This document shows positions 20,526 to 30,045 of a DNA stretch of 64,000 nucleotides, in pieces. The notes under the pieces were generated by a model, which ran no database searches, was not told the DNA's origin, and saw nothing but the letters and a program-made list of their open reading frames with translations. Source of the DNA: an uncultured Clostridia bacterium (lineage in GTDB: Bacteria > Bacillota > Clostridia > Christensenellales > Borkfalkiaceae); assembly GCA_944368775.1 (NCBI GenBank), contig CALVXB010000010.1:1-64000 (forward strand), given 5' to 3'. The translations under genes were made by a program, and so were the position numbers. Positions within the stretch are counted from its first letter, which is position 1. Each line of letters starts with the position of its first letter.

Positions 20526-21242
20526 ATGGAAGAAAGACGCACGCAGGGGCAGCCCGCCCTTGCCGCAGCCGCGGCGGGGCCCGCCGCGCAGGATGTTGCA
20601 AAGAGTGCGCCGCAGGGCGTGCAGAACGCGCAGAACGCGCCAAACGGCGCGCAGGGCGCGCCGAGCGGAACGCAGGCGCAAAATAAACCCGCGCGCAGGC
20701 GGGGCAAGGCGTACTTTACCGCATCGCGCATCGCCAAGATCGCGCTGCTCACCGCCCTCGCCTACGCCGTCACCTTTTTAGAGTTCCCCATCTTCCCGGG
20801 CGCGCCCTTCTTGCAGCTTGACTTTTCTAACGTATTCGTGCTGCTGGGCGGCTTTATGTACGGCCCGCTCGCGTCCGTGCTCATCAGCGGCATCAAAGAG
20901 GTGCTCTCGCTGCTCGATTCGGGCACCGTCGGCGTGGGGGAGATCGCAAACTTCATCATGACGCTCGCCTTTGTGCTCGTTCCCGTCACCGTGTACCGCT
21001 TCAAAAAGGGGCTGGGCGTCGTGATACTGACGCTGGCCATCGGCACGCTGCTCGCGGCGGCGGTGGCGCTGCCCGTCAACCGCTTCATCAACTTCCCGCT
21101 GTTCGCGCCCGACTCGTACGAGCAGCTGTTCGAGGCGACGTGGTGGTATGTGCTGCTGTTCAACCTCATCAAGGGGGTGGCGGTCAGCCTTGTCACCGTG
21201 CTGCTGTACAAGAGAATTTCTTGGCTTTTCAACAAGTTTTAA
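20526..21242 (+). CDS. ribU: Riboflavin transporter, ECF S component RibU
   Basis: Substrate-binding membrane subunit of an energy-coupling-factor riboflavin importer. About 180 residues of polytopic RibU fold (FLEFPIFPGAPFLQLDFSNV; GPLASVLISGIKEVLSLL; NRFINFPLFAP) follow an unusual hydrophilic N-terminal extension of about 60 residues rich in Ala, Gln, Asn and Gly. The RFN riboswitch confirms the vitamin. ATG 20526 follows gaggtg. The shared ATPase and EcfT module is not in this window. Confidence 0.93.
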   Translation: MEERRTQGQPALAAAAAGPAAQDVAKSAPQGVQNAQNAPNGAQGAPSGTQAQNKPARRRGKAYFTASRIAKIALLTALAYAVTFLEFPIFPGAPFLQLDFSNVFVLLGGFMYGPLASVLISGIKEVLSLLDSGTVGVGEIANFIMTLAFVLVPVTVYRFKKGLGVVILTLAIGTLLAAAVALPVNRFINFPLFAPDSYEQLFEATWWYVLLFNLIKGVAVSLVTVLLYKRISWLFNKF

Positions 21243-21271
21243 TTGCAAAAGAAGGGCGATTATATTATAAT
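21243..21271 (+). promoter_or_regulatory. Promoter of the tsaE-tsaB-rimI operon
   Basis: TTGCAA (21243-21248), 17 bp, TATAAT (21266-21271). Confidence 0.85.
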
Positions 21272-21321
21272 AAGAGAGGCGTGCAATGCGCCTCTTTTGT
21301 ATTTTTATGGCGGAGAAGAGT

Positions 21322-21720
21322 ATGATCGCAAAAAGCGCGCGCGAAACGCAGGCGTTCGCGCAAAATTACGCCGCTTCGCTGCGCCCCGGCGACGTCGTGC
21401 TGCTGTACGGGGAGATGGGCGCGGGCAAAACGGAGTTCGTCAAGGGCCTCGCCAAGGGGCTGGGCATCGAGGAAGAGATCACCTCGCCCACCTACGCCTA
21501 CATGAACGACTACGGCGGCAAGCTGTACCACTTCGATTGCTACCGCCTTGCGGGCGGGGCGCAGGCGGAGGCGCTGGGGCTGACCGACTATTTTGACGCC
21601 GGCGGCATCTGTGTGCTCGAGTGGCCGCAGAACATCGCCGATGTGCTGCCCGCCGGCTGCAAGCGGGTCGAGATCCGCAAGCTGGGCGAAGAAGAACGGG
21701 AGATCGTCTGCGATGGGTAA
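21322..21720 (+). CDS. tsaE: tRNA t6A threonylcarbamoyltransferase ATPase subunit TsaE
   Basis: A 132-residue P-loop ATPase of the TsaBDE complex that installs N6-threonylcarbamoyl on A37 of ANN-decoding tRNAs. Walker A GEMGAGKTEFVKG, then ITSPTYAYMNDY and the YHFDCYRL block are diagnostic. ATG 21322 is preferred over the in-frame ATGs at 21286 and 21307 because ggagaag lies eight bases upstream and homologues begin near here. It overlaps tsaB by 8 bp. Confidence 0.93.
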   Translation: MIAKSARETQAFAQNYAASLRPGDVVLLYGEMGAGKTEFVKGLAKGLGIEEEITSPTYAYMNDYGGKLYHFDCYRLAGGAQAEALGLTDYFDAGGICVLEWPQNIADVLPAGCKRVEIRKLGEEEREIVCDG

Positions 21721-22333
21721 ATTTTTGGCGCTGGATACGACGGGCAATTACCTGACCGTCATCGCCGCCGACGGCGACAGGGTGAACGTGCTGTTTGAAG
21801 AGGACTGCGCCATGCAGCACTCGGTGCGGCTGATGCCCGCCGTCGAGCAGGCGCTGCGCGGGGCAGGCATGACCCCCGCGGACTGCGATTTTTTCTGCGC
21901 CGTCACCGGCCCCGGCTCGTTCACGGGCATCCGCATCGGCATCGCGGCGGTCAAAGGGCTGTGCGCGGCGGCGGGCAAGCCGTCGCTCGGGCGCACCTCG
22001 CTGCAAGTTTTGGCATATAATGCACGGAGCAGGGCGCTGGCGGCCATCCCCGCGGGGCGGGGCAACTTTTATGTGTACGCGCGCGGCGACGACGGGCAGG
22101 AGGCGCTCCCTCCCGCCTGCGTGGGGGAGGACACCCTGCGCCGCCTCGCGGCGGAGTACCCCGTGTACGGGTACGCCCCGCTGCCCGTGCCGTACACCAA
22201 GGCAGACCCCGCCGCGGGGCTGCTGGCGGCGGTGCGCGCGGCGGGGGAGGCAGACTTCGGCCCCCTCTCGGCGCTGTATCTGCGCCGCAGCCAGGCGGAG
22301 GAGGAGCGGCTCGCCCGCGGAGGGCAGGCATGA
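21713..22333 (+). CDS. tsaB: tRNA t6A biosynthesis protein TsaB
   Basis: 206 residues; an ASKHA-fold scaffold partner of TsaD in t6A synthesis. Recognisable by FLALDTTGNYLTV at the N-terminus, HSVRLMPAVEQAL, and VTGPGSFTGIRIGIAAVKGL. It starts inside the stop of tsaE (ATGGGTAA) and overlaps rimI by ATGA, so the three are translationally coupled. The shorter C-terminal half is typical of Bacillota. Confidence 0.93.
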   Translation: MGKFLALDTTGNYLTVIAADGDRVNVLFEEDCAMQHSVRLMPAVEQALRGAGMTPADCDFFCAVTGPGSFTGIRIGIAAVKGLCAAAGKPSLGRTSLQVLAYNARSRALAAIPAGRGNFYVYARGDDGQEALPPACVGEDTLRRLAAEYPVYGYAPLPVPYTKADPAAGLLAAVRAAGEADFGPLSALYLRRSQAEEERLARGGQA

Positions 22334-22776
22334 CCTTCCGCCCGTGGACATATGAGGACGTCTACGCCGTCGCCGCGCTCGAAAAGCAGTGCTTTTCCGA
22401 CCCGTGGACCTTCCGTATGCTGGCAGACTCTTTCTTTTCCGAAAACACGCGCACCCTCGCCGCCGAGGAGGGGGGCGAGCTCGCCGGCTACGCCATCCTC
22501 TCCGTCCTCTTCGAGGACGCAGAGCTGGCCGACATCGCCGTTTCCCCCAAATTCCGCCGCCGCGGCCTCGCCGACGAGATGCTCGCGCGGCTGGAAGGGG
22601 AGGCGCTTGCCGCGGGCGCCGAGCGGGTGCTGCTCGAGGTGCGCGTGTCCAACGCGCCCGCCATGCGGCTGTACTTGAAGCGCGGGTACGTCGGCTGCGG
22701 CGTGCGCCCCCGCTACTATGCGGACGGCGAAGACGCCCTCATCATGCAAAAGCGGCTGGCGGGAGCAAATTCGTAA
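22330..22776 (+). CDS. rimI: Ribosomal protein S18-alanine N-acetyltransferase RimI
   Basis: A 148-residue GNAT enzyme that acetylates the N-terminal Ala of S18. It has the RimI pattern IAVSPKFRRRGLADEML (acetyl-CoA loop), LLEVRVSNAPAMRLYLKRGY and a YYADGEDALIM C-terminus. The tsaB-rimI neighbourhood is conserved across Bacillota, which supports the assignment. Confidence 0.92.
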   Translation: MTFRPWTYEDVYAVAALEKQCFSDPWTFRMLADSFFSENTRTLAAEEGGELAGYAILSVLFEDAELADIAVSPKFRRRGLADEMLARLEGEALAAGAERVLLEVRVSNAPAMRLYLKRGYVGCGVRPRYYADGEDALIMQKRLAGANS

Positions 22777-22797
22777 CGCCGCCGCGAGGAGGCGCAT

Positions 22798-23547
22798 TTG
22801 TCTGAACGGGAAGCCGTCTCTCTCGTGCAGGCGGGCGCGGGGCAAGACCTCGTGCTGCTGCACGGCTACCTCTCCTGCAAGGAGAGCTTCTACTACCAGA
22901 TTGAGCATCTCTCCGCCTTTTATCGGGTGACCGCTTTCGATTTTTGGGGGATGGGCCGGAGCGCGCCCCTGCCCGCCGCGTGGTCTGTCTCCGACTACGC
23001 CGCCCATACCCGGGCGCTGCTCGGAGAGCTGGGCATCCGCCGCGCGCTGCTGCTCGCCCATTCCTTCGGCGGGCGGGTTGCGCTCAAGCTGCTGGCAGAA
23101 GGGGATACCTTTTCGCACGCGCTGCTCACCGGCTGCGCGGGCGTGCCGCCGCGGCGGGGCGTCGCTTATAAGGCGCGGGTGGGGGCGTACCGCGCGGTGC
23201 GCCGCGTCGCACCCCGCTTTGCCGAGCGGCACTTCGGCTCGGCGGAGTACCGCACACTCTCCCCGCTCATGAAGGAGAGCTACAAAAAGATCGTCAACGA
23301 GGACCTGACCCCCTGCCTCGCGCACATCCGCGCGCGCGTGCTGTACGTGTTCGGCGCGCGCGATGCCGCCACGCCGCCCTACATGGCGCGCGTTCTGCAC
23401 GCGGGCACGGCGGGCTCGCAGCTCCTCTTTCTGCGCGGCTGCACGCACTTTTGCTTCTGCGAGCAGCCCGCGCGCTTCAACGCCGTCGCGCGGGAGTTCT
23501 TTCCGCTGCGGCGAGCACCATCGCGAGAGGAAGAAAGCAATGTTTGA
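22798..23547 (+). CDS. Alpha/beta-hydrolase
   Basis: 249 residues with the canonical fold. Oxyanion HGYLS is near residue 22, nucleophile Ser89 sits in HSFGG, acid Asp189 in GARDAATPP, and His217 in GCTHFCF. Specificity is unknown. The start is TTG 22798, supported by gaggagg eight bases upstream. It lies 21 bp after rimI and overlaps the Mur ligase gene by 8 bp, so it probably belongs to the same operon. Confidence 0.85.
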   Translation: MSEREAVSLVQAGAGQDLVLLHGYLSCKESFYYQIEHLSAFYRVTAFDFWGMGRSAPLPAAWSVSDYAAHTRALLGELGIRRALLLAHSFGGRVALKLLAEGDTFSHALLTGCAGVPPRRGVAYKARVGAYRAVRRVAPRFAERHFGSAEYRTLSPLMKESYKKIVNEDLTPCLAHIRARVLYVFGARDAATPPYMARVLHAGTAGSQLLFLRGCTHFCFCEQPARFNAVAREFFPLRRAPSREEESNV

Positions 23548-25165
23548 ATGGTATCGCATCGTCGAATACGCGGGCGTCGCGCTGGGCGCCGCGCTGCTGT
23601 ACGCGCTGTGCGCGGGCAGGTCTTTGGGCGCGCTGCAGCAGGCGGGCTATAACGGCAAAAAGTACGCCGCGTGGGTGCGGCGCAAGGGCAACATGGTGCG
23701 CTCGCGCAACACCCTGCTCGCCTTTCTCATCGCCCTCTCTATGCTCGTGCTGGGCGTCTGCTTCTCCTTCGCGGGCAGGTGGGCGGCGTACATCGCGCTC
23801 GCGCCCATCCTCCTCTTTACGGTCATCTTCTGCATCGCCGACCGCCGCGCCCTCAAGGTGCCCCTCGTGCGGACCGCGCGCGCCGCGCGCATCCAAGTGC
23901 TGGACGCATTCGTCCTCTTCGTCTGCGCGGCCGCCCTCGCCGTCGGCGCAAACGCCCTCTGGATCGAAGTCTGGCCGCAGGTCGAGCTGGTCGAGCACCT
24001 GCGCTACCTGCCCCTCGCCGTGCTGCCGCTGCTCTTCCCCGAGCTGCTGCGCCTCGCCAACCTGCTCGAAAGACCCTTCTCCGCCGCCAAAAACCGCCGC
24101 TACCTCGCGGCGGCGAAAAAGCAGCTGCTCACCGCCCCCTGCGTTAAGATCGCCGTCACGGGCAGCTGCGGCAAAACGAGCGTCAAAAACTTCCTCGCCG
24201 GCATCCTCGGCGAGCGCTGGCGCGTCTTTGCGACGCCCGCCTCCTACAACACGCCGCTCGGCATCGCCAAGGCGATCGAGGGCGTCGACCTCTCGCAGTA
24301 TGACTGTTTCATCGCCGAGATGGGCGCGCGGCATAAGGGAGACATCGCCGAGCTGTGCGAGCTGGTCCGCCCCGACCACTGCATCGTCACCGGCATCTGT
24401 CCGCAGCACCTCGAAACGTTCGGCACCGTCGAGGGCATCGTCGCGGCCAAGGGTGAAATTTTGCGCGGTACCAAGCGGGGCGGCTTTGCCGTCATCGGGC
24501 AGGACGAATACACCGACCGCCTCGACCCCGCCGCGGCGGGGCTGAAAAAGGTCGCCGTCGGCGAGCACGGCGAGTTCGGCGCGCTGGGCGTGTTCTGCTC
24601 GCCAGAGGGCATCGACTTCGACCTCGCGCTCGGCATTTTGCAGATGCCCGTACACGCCCGCCTGCTGGGCGCGCACAACGCGCAAAACATCGCGCTCGCG
24701 GCGGCGCTCGCCGCAAAGCTGGGCATGGAAAAGGAGGAGATCGCCGCGGGCATCGCCAAGCTCGACTTCGTGCCCCACCGCCTGCAGCCCATCTACGCGG
24801 GCGGGGTGGTCATCCTCGACGACGCCTACAACGCCAACGTGCGCGGGGCGGCTGCCGCGCTCGACGTGCTGCGCCTGTACGGCGGGCGCAAGTTCGTCGT
24901 CACCCCCGGCCTCGTCGAGCTGGGCGTGCTCGAGGAGGGCGAAAACGCCGCCCTCGGCGAAAAGATGGTCGGGTTGGACGGCATCCTGTTGGTCGGCTCC
25001 ACCCTCGTCACCGCCGTGCGCCGCGGCTACCTCGCGGCGGGCGGCATCGAGGGGCGCGTCGCCGTCTATCCGACGCTCGACGCCGCCAAAGAGGCGCTCG
25101 CGGCCGAGCTGATGCCCGGCGACGCCGTCCTCTTCCTCAACGACCTGCCCGACATCGATATGTGA
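23540..25165 (+). CDS. murF: MurF-like Mur ligase with N-terminal membrane domain
   Basis: 541 residues. The N-terminal 190 residues hold four to five hydrophobic helices. Then comes a Mur ligase core: ATP loop VTGSCGKTSVKNF, FIAEMGARHKGDI, HLLGAHNAQNI-type central motif and ILDDAYNANVRG in the C-terminal domain. MurF adds D-Ala-D-Ala to UDP-MurNAc-tripeptide. The ddl gene directly downstream supplies that dipeptide, supporting this over other Mur ligases. The membrane-fused form is known in Clostridia but differs from the soluble enzyme of Bacillus. Confidence 0.82.
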   Translation: MFEWYRIVEYAGVALGAALLYALCAGRSLGALQQAGYNGKKYAAWVRRKGNMVRSRNTLLAFLIALSMLVLGVCFSFAGRWAAYIALAPILLFTVIFCIADRRALKVPLVRTARAARIQVLDAFVLFVCAAALAVGANALWIEVWPQVELVEHLRYLPLAVLPLLFPELLRLANLLERPFSAAKNRRYLAAAKKQLLTAPCVKIAVTGSCGKTSVKNFLAGILGERWRVFATPASYNTPLGIAKAIEGVDLSQYDCFIAEMGARHKGDIAELCELVRPDHCIVTGICPQHLETFGTVEGIVAAKGEILRGTKRGGFAVIGQDEYTDRLDPAAAGLKKVAVGEHGEFGALGVFCSPEGIDFDLALGILQMPVHARLLGAHNAQNIALAAALAAKLGMEKEEIAAGIAKLDFVPHRLQPIYAGGVVILDDAYNANVRGAAAALDVLRLYGGRKFVVTPGLVELGVLEEGENAALGEKMVGLDGILLVGSTLVTAVRRGYLAAGGIEGRVAVYPTLDAAKEALAAELMPGDAVLFLNDLPDIDM

Positions 25166-25281
25166 ACAAGTGCGCATGTGCGAGCGGGCGCATAGCCCCC
25201 GCCCTTCTGCGCGGCGGGCCTTATCAAAAGAAGAAGAAAAAAGGCACCAAAGCAAAGAATCTGTTGCGGAGGTGTTTTTTT

Positions 25282-26424
25282 ATGCAAAAAAACGTGGCGG
25301 TGCTGTTCGGCGGCATCTCCTGCGAAAACGAGATCTCCGTCATCACGGGGGTGATGGCGGCAAACCTGCTCGATGCGTCGCGCTACGCCGTGTACCCCGT
25401 GTATATCGCGCAGGACGGCGAGTGGTACACGGGCAGGCAGCTTTTAGACACGGCTGCGTACGCGGGCAGCCGCGCCAAGTGGCCGCGCGCCCTGCTTGCG
25501 GGCGGCGTACTGTACGAGCGGCGGGGCAAAAAGCTGCGCCCGCTGTGCAAGCTCGACTGCGCGCTCAACTGCTGCCACGGCGCGCGGGGAGAGGACGGCG
25601 CGGTCGCGGGGATCCTCGACCTCAACCGCATCCCCTGCGCCTCCCCCGGCATCGCCCCCTCCGCCGTGTGCATGGATAAGTGCCTGACAAAGCTCGTCGC
25701 CCGCGCCCTCAACATCCCCACGCTCCCCTGGCTGCGCATCGCGGAGGATGACTTCCGCAAACGGGGCGCCTTCGCCGTCCGCTGCATCGAAGAGCGCCTC
25801 GGCTACCCCGTCATCGTCAAGCCGGCGCGGCAGGGCAGCAGCATCGGCGTCGCCGTCGCCGAGGACCGCGCCCGCCTGCAGCTCGCCATCCGCGCGGGCT
25901 TCGCTTACGACACCGTCCTCCTCGCCGAAAAGTACCTCGCCGACCGCCGCGAGATCAACTGCGCCGCCTACCGCCGCGGGGAAGAGATCGTGCTCTCCCC
26001 CTGCGAGGAGCCCAAAACGGCGCACAAATTCCTCACCTTCGCCGACAAGTATGCCGAAAACGCCAAGGGCGCGCGCAGCGAGTTCCCCGCAAAGCTGGCA
26101 AAGGAGACGGCAGCGCGGGTGCAGGGGTACACAAAGCTGCTGTACCGCCGCCTCGGCATGGTGGGCGTCGTGCGGGCAGACTTCCTGCTCGGCGGGGGCG
26201 AGGTGTACTTCAATGAACTCAACACCGTGCCCGGGGCGCTCGCGTGGTACCTCTTTTCGGAAAAGCTCGCAGACTTCGGCGGGGTGCTGACCGCCCTCGT
26301 CGAGCAGGGCATCTGTTCTGAACGCGCCCGCGCCGAAAAAAAGCTGCTCTCCGGCTGCGGCGTGCTGCGCGCCGCGCGCGGCAAGGGGCAAAAGGCGCGC
26401 TCCGCCCCGCCCGCCCGTTCTTAA
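25282..26424 (+). CDS. ddl: D-alanine--D-alanine ligase
   Basis: An ATP-grasp enzyme of 380 residues that makes the D-Ala-D-Ala dipeptide for peptidoglycan. Family motifs are VAVLFGGISCENEISVITG (N-terminal, EHEVS-type), HGARGEDGAVAGIL, PVIVKPARQGSSIGV and FNELNTVPGALAWYLF. ATG 25282 follows gcggaggt. The C-terminal about 35 residues are basic and low complexity, beyond the usual end of the fold. It follows the MurF-like gene by 116 bp. Confidence 0.94.
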   Translation: MQKNVAVLFGGISCENEISVITGVMAANLLDASRYAVYPVYIAQDGEWYTGRQLLDTAAYAGSRAKWPRALLAGGVLYERRGKKLRPLCKLDCALNCCHGARGEDGAVAGILDLNRIPCASPGIAPSAVCMDKCLTKLVARALNIPTLPWLRIAEDDFRKRGAFAVRCIEERLGYPVIVKPARQGSSIGVAVAEDRARLQLAIRAGFAYDTVLLAEKYLADRREINCAAYRRGEEIVLSPCEEPKTAHKFLTFADKYAENAKGARSEFPAKLAKETAARVQGYTKLLYRRLGMVGVVRADFLLGGGEVYFNELNTVPGALAWYLFSEKLADFGGVLTALVEQGICSERARAEKKLLSGCGVLRAARGKGQKARSAPPARS

Positions 26425-26516
26425 AAGGCGGCTCGCCCGCACCGCAATGCCCGCCCCGCGCGGGGCAGCCTGCCCCCGCGCTTGCGGGCGTTTTGCGCGG
26501 CGGCGGGGGCAAACGC

Positions 26517-26545
26517 TTGTCATTTCTTCGTTTTTTTGCTATAAT
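26517..26545 (+). promoter_or_regulatory. icd promoter
   Basis: TTGTCA (26517-26522), 17 bp, TATAAT (26540-26545). A weak hairpin (cccgc/gcggg then cgtttt) ends the ddl unit near 26474-26495. Confidence 0.85.
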
Positions 26546-26577
26546 AAAAAGAAAAAACAGCAACCGAGGAGATCCCC

Positions 26578-27786
26578 ATGGCAAAAATTGCGATGAAAAA
26601 CCCCGTCGTCGAGATGGACGGGGATGAGATGACCCGCGTTCTGTGGCAGTGGATCAAAGAGGACCTGATCTGCCCGTACGTCGATTTGAAGACGGAGTAC
26701 TACGACCTCGGCCTCGTCAACCGCGACAAGACGGACGACCAAGTGACCGTGCAGGCGGCGGAGGCCAATAAAAAGTACAAGGTGGGCGTCAAGTGCGCGA
26801 CCATCACCCCCAACGCCCAGCGCGTGGAGGAGTACAACCTCAAGCAGATGTGGAAGAGCCCCAACGGCACCATCCGCCGCATCCTCGACGGCACGGTGTT
26901 CCGCGCGCCCATCCTCGCCAAGGGCATCACCCCGTATATCCCCGGCTGGACCAAGCCCATCGTGCTCGCCCGTCACGCCTACGGCGACGTGTACGCGGGC
27001 GTCGAAACGCGCGCCGCGCAGGGCGACAGGGCCTACCTCGTCGTCGAGGGGGCAGACGGCTCCGTCAAAGAAAAGCTGCTCGTGCAGGACTTTTCTAAGG
27101 GAGACGGCATCGTGCAGGCGGTGCACAACATGGACGCCTCCATCGCATCCTTCGCGCGCTCCTGCTTCAACTACGCGCTCGACGTCAAGATGCCCCTGTG
27201 GTTCGCCACCAAGGACACCATCTCCAAAAAGTACGACCACCGCTTCAAGGACATCTTCGCCGAGATCTTCGAGGCGGAGTACAAGGATAAGTTCGCCGCC
27301 GCCGGCATCGAATATATGTACACCCTCATCGACGACGCCGTCGCGCGCGTGGTGCGCTCGTCGGGCGGCATCGTGTGGGCGTGCAAAAACTACGACGGCG
27401 ACGTGATGAGCGACATGGTCGCCACCGCCTACGGCTCGCTCGGTTTGATGAGCTCGGTGCTCGTCTCGCCGGACGGCAACTACGAGTTCGAGGCGGCGCA
27501 CGGCACCGTCACCCGCCACTACTACAAGCACCGCAAAGGCGAGGAGACCTCCACCAACTCGGTCGCGACCATCTTCGCGTGGACGGGCGCGCTCGCCAAG
27601 CGCGGCGAGCTGGACGGCACCCCCGAGCTCGTCGCCTTCGCCAAAAAGCTCGAGCAGGCGACCGTCTCCACCATCGAGGCGGGCGAGATGACGGGCGACC
27701 TCATCCCCCTCTTCCACGCCGAGGGCGTTGCGCCCAAAAAGCTCAACTCGCGCGAATTTCTGCGCGCCGTCGCCTCCCGCTTATAA
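26578..27786 (+). CDS. icd: NADP-dependent isocitrate dehydrogenase (eukaryotic-like subclass)
   Basis: 402 residues. It oxidises isocitrate to 2-oxoglutarate, the carbon skeleton used by glutamate synthase. The sequence is of the homodimeric subclass also found in eukaryotes: [17 protein letters not shown] at the start, [33 protein letters not shown] (substrate-binding Ser-Asn-Gly and Arg), [24 protein letters not shown] and [11 protein letters not shown] near the NADP site. It is monocistronic, with no citrate synthase or aconitase gene beside it. Confidence 0.95.
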   Translation: MAKIAMKNPVVEMDGDEMTRVLWQWIKEDLICPYVDLKTEYYDLGLVNRDKTDDQVTVQAAEANKKYKVGVKCATITPNAQRVEEYNLKQMWKSPNGTIRRILDGTVFRAPILAKGITPYIPGWTKPIVLARHAYGDVYAGVETRAAQGDRAYLVVEGADGSVKEKLLVQDFSKGDGIVQAVHNMDASIASFARSCFNYALDVKMPLWFATKDTISKKYDHRFKDIFAEIFEAEYKDKFAAAGIEYMYTLIDDAVARVVRSSGGIVWACKNYDGDVMSDMVATAYGSLGLMSSVLVSPDGNYEFEAAHGTVTRHYYKHRKGEETSTNSVATIFAWTGALAKRGELDGTPELVAFAKKLEQATVSTIEAGEMTGDLIPLFHAEGVAPKKLNSREFLRAVASRL

Positions 27787-27808
27787 GCGGAAGGCCGATG
27801 CGGATTTT

Positions 27809-27856
27809 TACGAGCGGGGCGGCAGAGAAAACTCTGCCTCCCCGCTCGTATTTTTC
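27809..27856 (+). terminator. Strong icd terminator
   Basis: A 19-base arm pair from 27809 to 27850 (tacgagcggggcggcagag paired with ctctgcctccccgctcgta, one unpaired position) is followed by tttttc. Confidence 0.92.
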
Positions 27857-27918
27857 ATGCGGCGCTTTTCGCCGCCGGGCCTTTTATGCCGCGTATCGGC
27901 CCAAAGGAGTATCTTCTC

Positions 27919-27947
27919 TTGCAAAACGGGCAGATGAGTGTTATACT
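27919..27947 (+). promoter_or_regulatory. Promoter of the 666-residue BspA lipoprotein
   Basis: TTGCAA (27919-27924), 17 bp, TATACT (27942-27947). Confidence 0.8.
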
Positions 27948-27982
27948 GAAAGCGTAAAATTTGTCAAATAGGAGGAGATGTG

Positions 27983-29983
27983 ATGAAAAAATTTTTGATC
28001 GCCACGTTCTTGGCGGCGTTCGCTCTCGCCTGCATGGTCGGATTTGCTGCCTGTACGGAGGATCCGGACGGCCCGGATACGCCGCACGAGCATGCCTTCG
28101 GCGCGTGGGAGACGGTCACCGCCGCGACCTGCACGGAGGCGGGCGAGGAGGAGCGCGTCTGCACGGAATGCGGCGCGAAGGAGACGCGTGCTGTCGCCCC
28201 GCGCGGGCATCGCTTTGAGGGCAGGATCCTGTCCGCCGCGACCTGCACCGAGGCGGGCGAGGAGGAGCGCGTCTGCACGGAATGCGGCGCAAAGGAGACG
28301 GCCGCCGTCGCCCCGCTCGGGCACGATGTCGCGGAGGGGATCTGCGCGCTCTGCGGGGAGACATTTGAGGCGACGGATGCCGACTGTTTTTCCTTCCGCG
28401 AATTGGAGGACGGCAGCTATGCGATCTCCGACGTCGCGCCGGGCGCTTCGCTCCCAGCCGACGTCGTCATCCCGTGGGAATACAACGGGAAGCCGGTCAC
28501 GGCGATCGACGATATGGTCGGCTATGAAGACGCCTCCGCGCGGACGCTCCTCATCCCCGCGGGGATCGTGTCGGTCGGGGATGCCGTGTTCGCGATGTGT
28601 AAAGAACTCGAGAGCGTCACGCTCGGGCGGGATGTGGCGGAGTTCGGGAAGTCCGCTTTCCGCGGCAGCCCCGCGCTCGCGTCGCTGGCGGTCGCGCAGA
28701 GCAATCCCGTCTTTCACGGCGCGGGCAACTGCATCATCGAGACGCAGGGCAAGGTGCTGCGCGTCGGCTGCAAGGAGAGCGTCATCCCCGCCGACGGCAG
28801 CGTGACGCAGATCGCAGAGTATGCGTTTTATTTCGCCACGGGGCTGCAGCATATCGAGTTCCCGCAGGGGCTCACTTCCATCGGGGACAGCGCCTTCAAT
28901 CAGTGCAGGGGATTGACCGAGCTCGTCATTCCGGAGAGCGTGACGCAGATCGGTATAGCGGCCTTCTGCTATTGCAGCGGGCTGGAGAGCGTCTCTCTCC
29001 CCGCCGGGCTGTCCGCCATCGGGTGGACGGCGTTCCACGGCTGCACCTCCCTGCAAGAGATCTCCCTGCCGGCGGGGCTGGAGACGGTCGAGGCGGGGCT
29101 GTTCGCCTTTTGCAGCGCGTTGGAGAGGGTCTCCCTGCCGGAGAGCATCACGTCCATCGGCTGGGGCGCCTTTTACGGCTGTACCGCGCTGCGGGAGATC
29201 GAACTTCCCGCAAACCTTGCGCAGATCGAGCAGCAGGCGTTTGAAAACTGCTCCGGCTTAGAGAGCATCGTCATTCCGGAGGGCGTGACGCAGATCGGGG
29301 AGCGGGCGTTCCAGGATTGCGCTTCGCTCGAGAGCATCGTCATACCGGATCGTATGACGCGAATCGAGGCTCTAACCTTCTTTCGTTGCAGCAGTCTGAA
29401 GAGAGTTTTCATCGGAAAGAATATAACAGAGATCGTGTTTACTGCGTTTTCCGAGTGCGAACTTACGGAGCTGACGGTCGCAGAGGAGAACACTGTATAT
29501 CATAGTATGAATAATTGTATCATCGAGACGCAGAGCAAGACGCTGTGTTTGGGCTGTAATACAAGCGTGATCCCGGACGACGGCAGCGTGACGCAGATTG
29601 GTGACGGAGCGTTTTCGTATTGCAGCAGTTTGACGGAGGTTGTTATTCCAGACTGCGTAACGGCGATTGGTGATGGAGCGTTTTCGTATTGCAGCAGCTT
29701 GACGGACGTTATTATTCCGGACGGCGTGACGCGGATCGGAAACGGGATGTTTCGTTCCTGTACAAGTTTGCAGCATATCGTTATTCCGGACAGCGTGACG
29801 CAGATCGGCCTTGCGGCGTTTGAAGGTTGCCAAAGCCTGCAAAGCGCCGTGTTTGAAAGTCCGAACGGTTGGAGCTGTATCGGTATATGGCCGCCGATCG
29901 CAGCGGAAGATTTGTCCGACCCCGCGAAGGCGGCACAGTGCCTGACGGATGAATATGTTTGGTATGATTGGGTTCGTGAATAG
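27983..29983 (+). CDS. Cys-module / BspA leucine-rich repeat lipoprotein
   Basis: 666 residues. A signal peptide with lipobox FAAC (Cys24) is followed by DxPDTPHEHAFGAWE, two full Cys modules (TCTEAGEEERVCTECG) and a half-module cap (GICALCGE). About fifteen BspA-type LRRs occupy residues 140-610 (VTQIGxxAFxxCxSLExVVIPxS). Some are interrupted by inserts NCIIETQ(G/S)K, present twice. The C-terminus (PNGWS...AEDLSDPAKAA...YDWVRE) matches that of the protein at 1-4866. It is a compact version of that architecture with a lipid anchor. The Shine-Dalgarno ggaggag lies six bases before ATG 27983. Confidence 0.9.
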   Translation: MKKFLIATFLAAFALACMVGFAACTEDPDGPDTPHEHAFGAWETVTAATCTEAGEEERVCTECGAKETRAVAPRGHRFEGRILSAATCTEAGEEERVCTECGAKETAAVAPLGHDVAEGICALCGETFEATDADCFSFRELEDGSYAISDVAPGASLPADVVIPWEYNGKPVTAIDDMVGYEDASARTLLIPAGIVSVGDAVFAMCKELESVTLGRDVAEFGKSAFRGSPALASLAVAQSNPVFHGAGNCIIETQGKVLRVGCKESVIPADGSVTQIAEYAFYFATGLQHIEFPQGLTSIGDSAFNQCRGLTELVIPESVTQIGIAAFCYCSGLESVSLPAGLSAIGWTAFHGCTSLQEISLPAGLETVEAGLFAFCSALERVSLPESITSIGWGAFYGCTALREIELPANLAQIEQQAFENCSGLESIVIPEGVTQIGERAFQDCASLESIVIPDRMTRIEALTFFRCSSLKRVFIGKNITEIVFTAFSECELTELTVAEENTVYHSMNNCIIETQSKTLCLGCNTSVIPDDGSVTQIGDGAFSYCSSLTEVVIPDCVTAIGDGAFSYCSSLTDVIIPDGVTRIGNGMFRSCTSLQHIVIPDSVTQIGLAAFEGCQSLQSAVFESPNGWSCIGIWPPIAAEDLSDPAKAAQCLTDEYVWYDWVRE

Positions 29984-30000
29984 GCAAAGCAACAGCAAAA

Positions 30001-30038
30001 GGGCCTTCCGCCGTTCGGCAGAAGGCCCGATATTTTTT
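30001..30038 (+). terminator. Terminator after the BspA lipoprotein
   Basis: The stem gggccttccgcc...ggcagaaggccc is followed by gatatttttt. It strongly resembles the terminator at 4879. Confidence 0.88.
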
Positions 30039-30045
30039 GGAGTAG

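Noticed and set aside
27941-27960. Motif tatactgaaagcgt shared with 14661-14674 as a possible common operator
   Set aside because: Only two occurrences noticed, both just a -10 box plus a short downstream match; too little to claim regulation.
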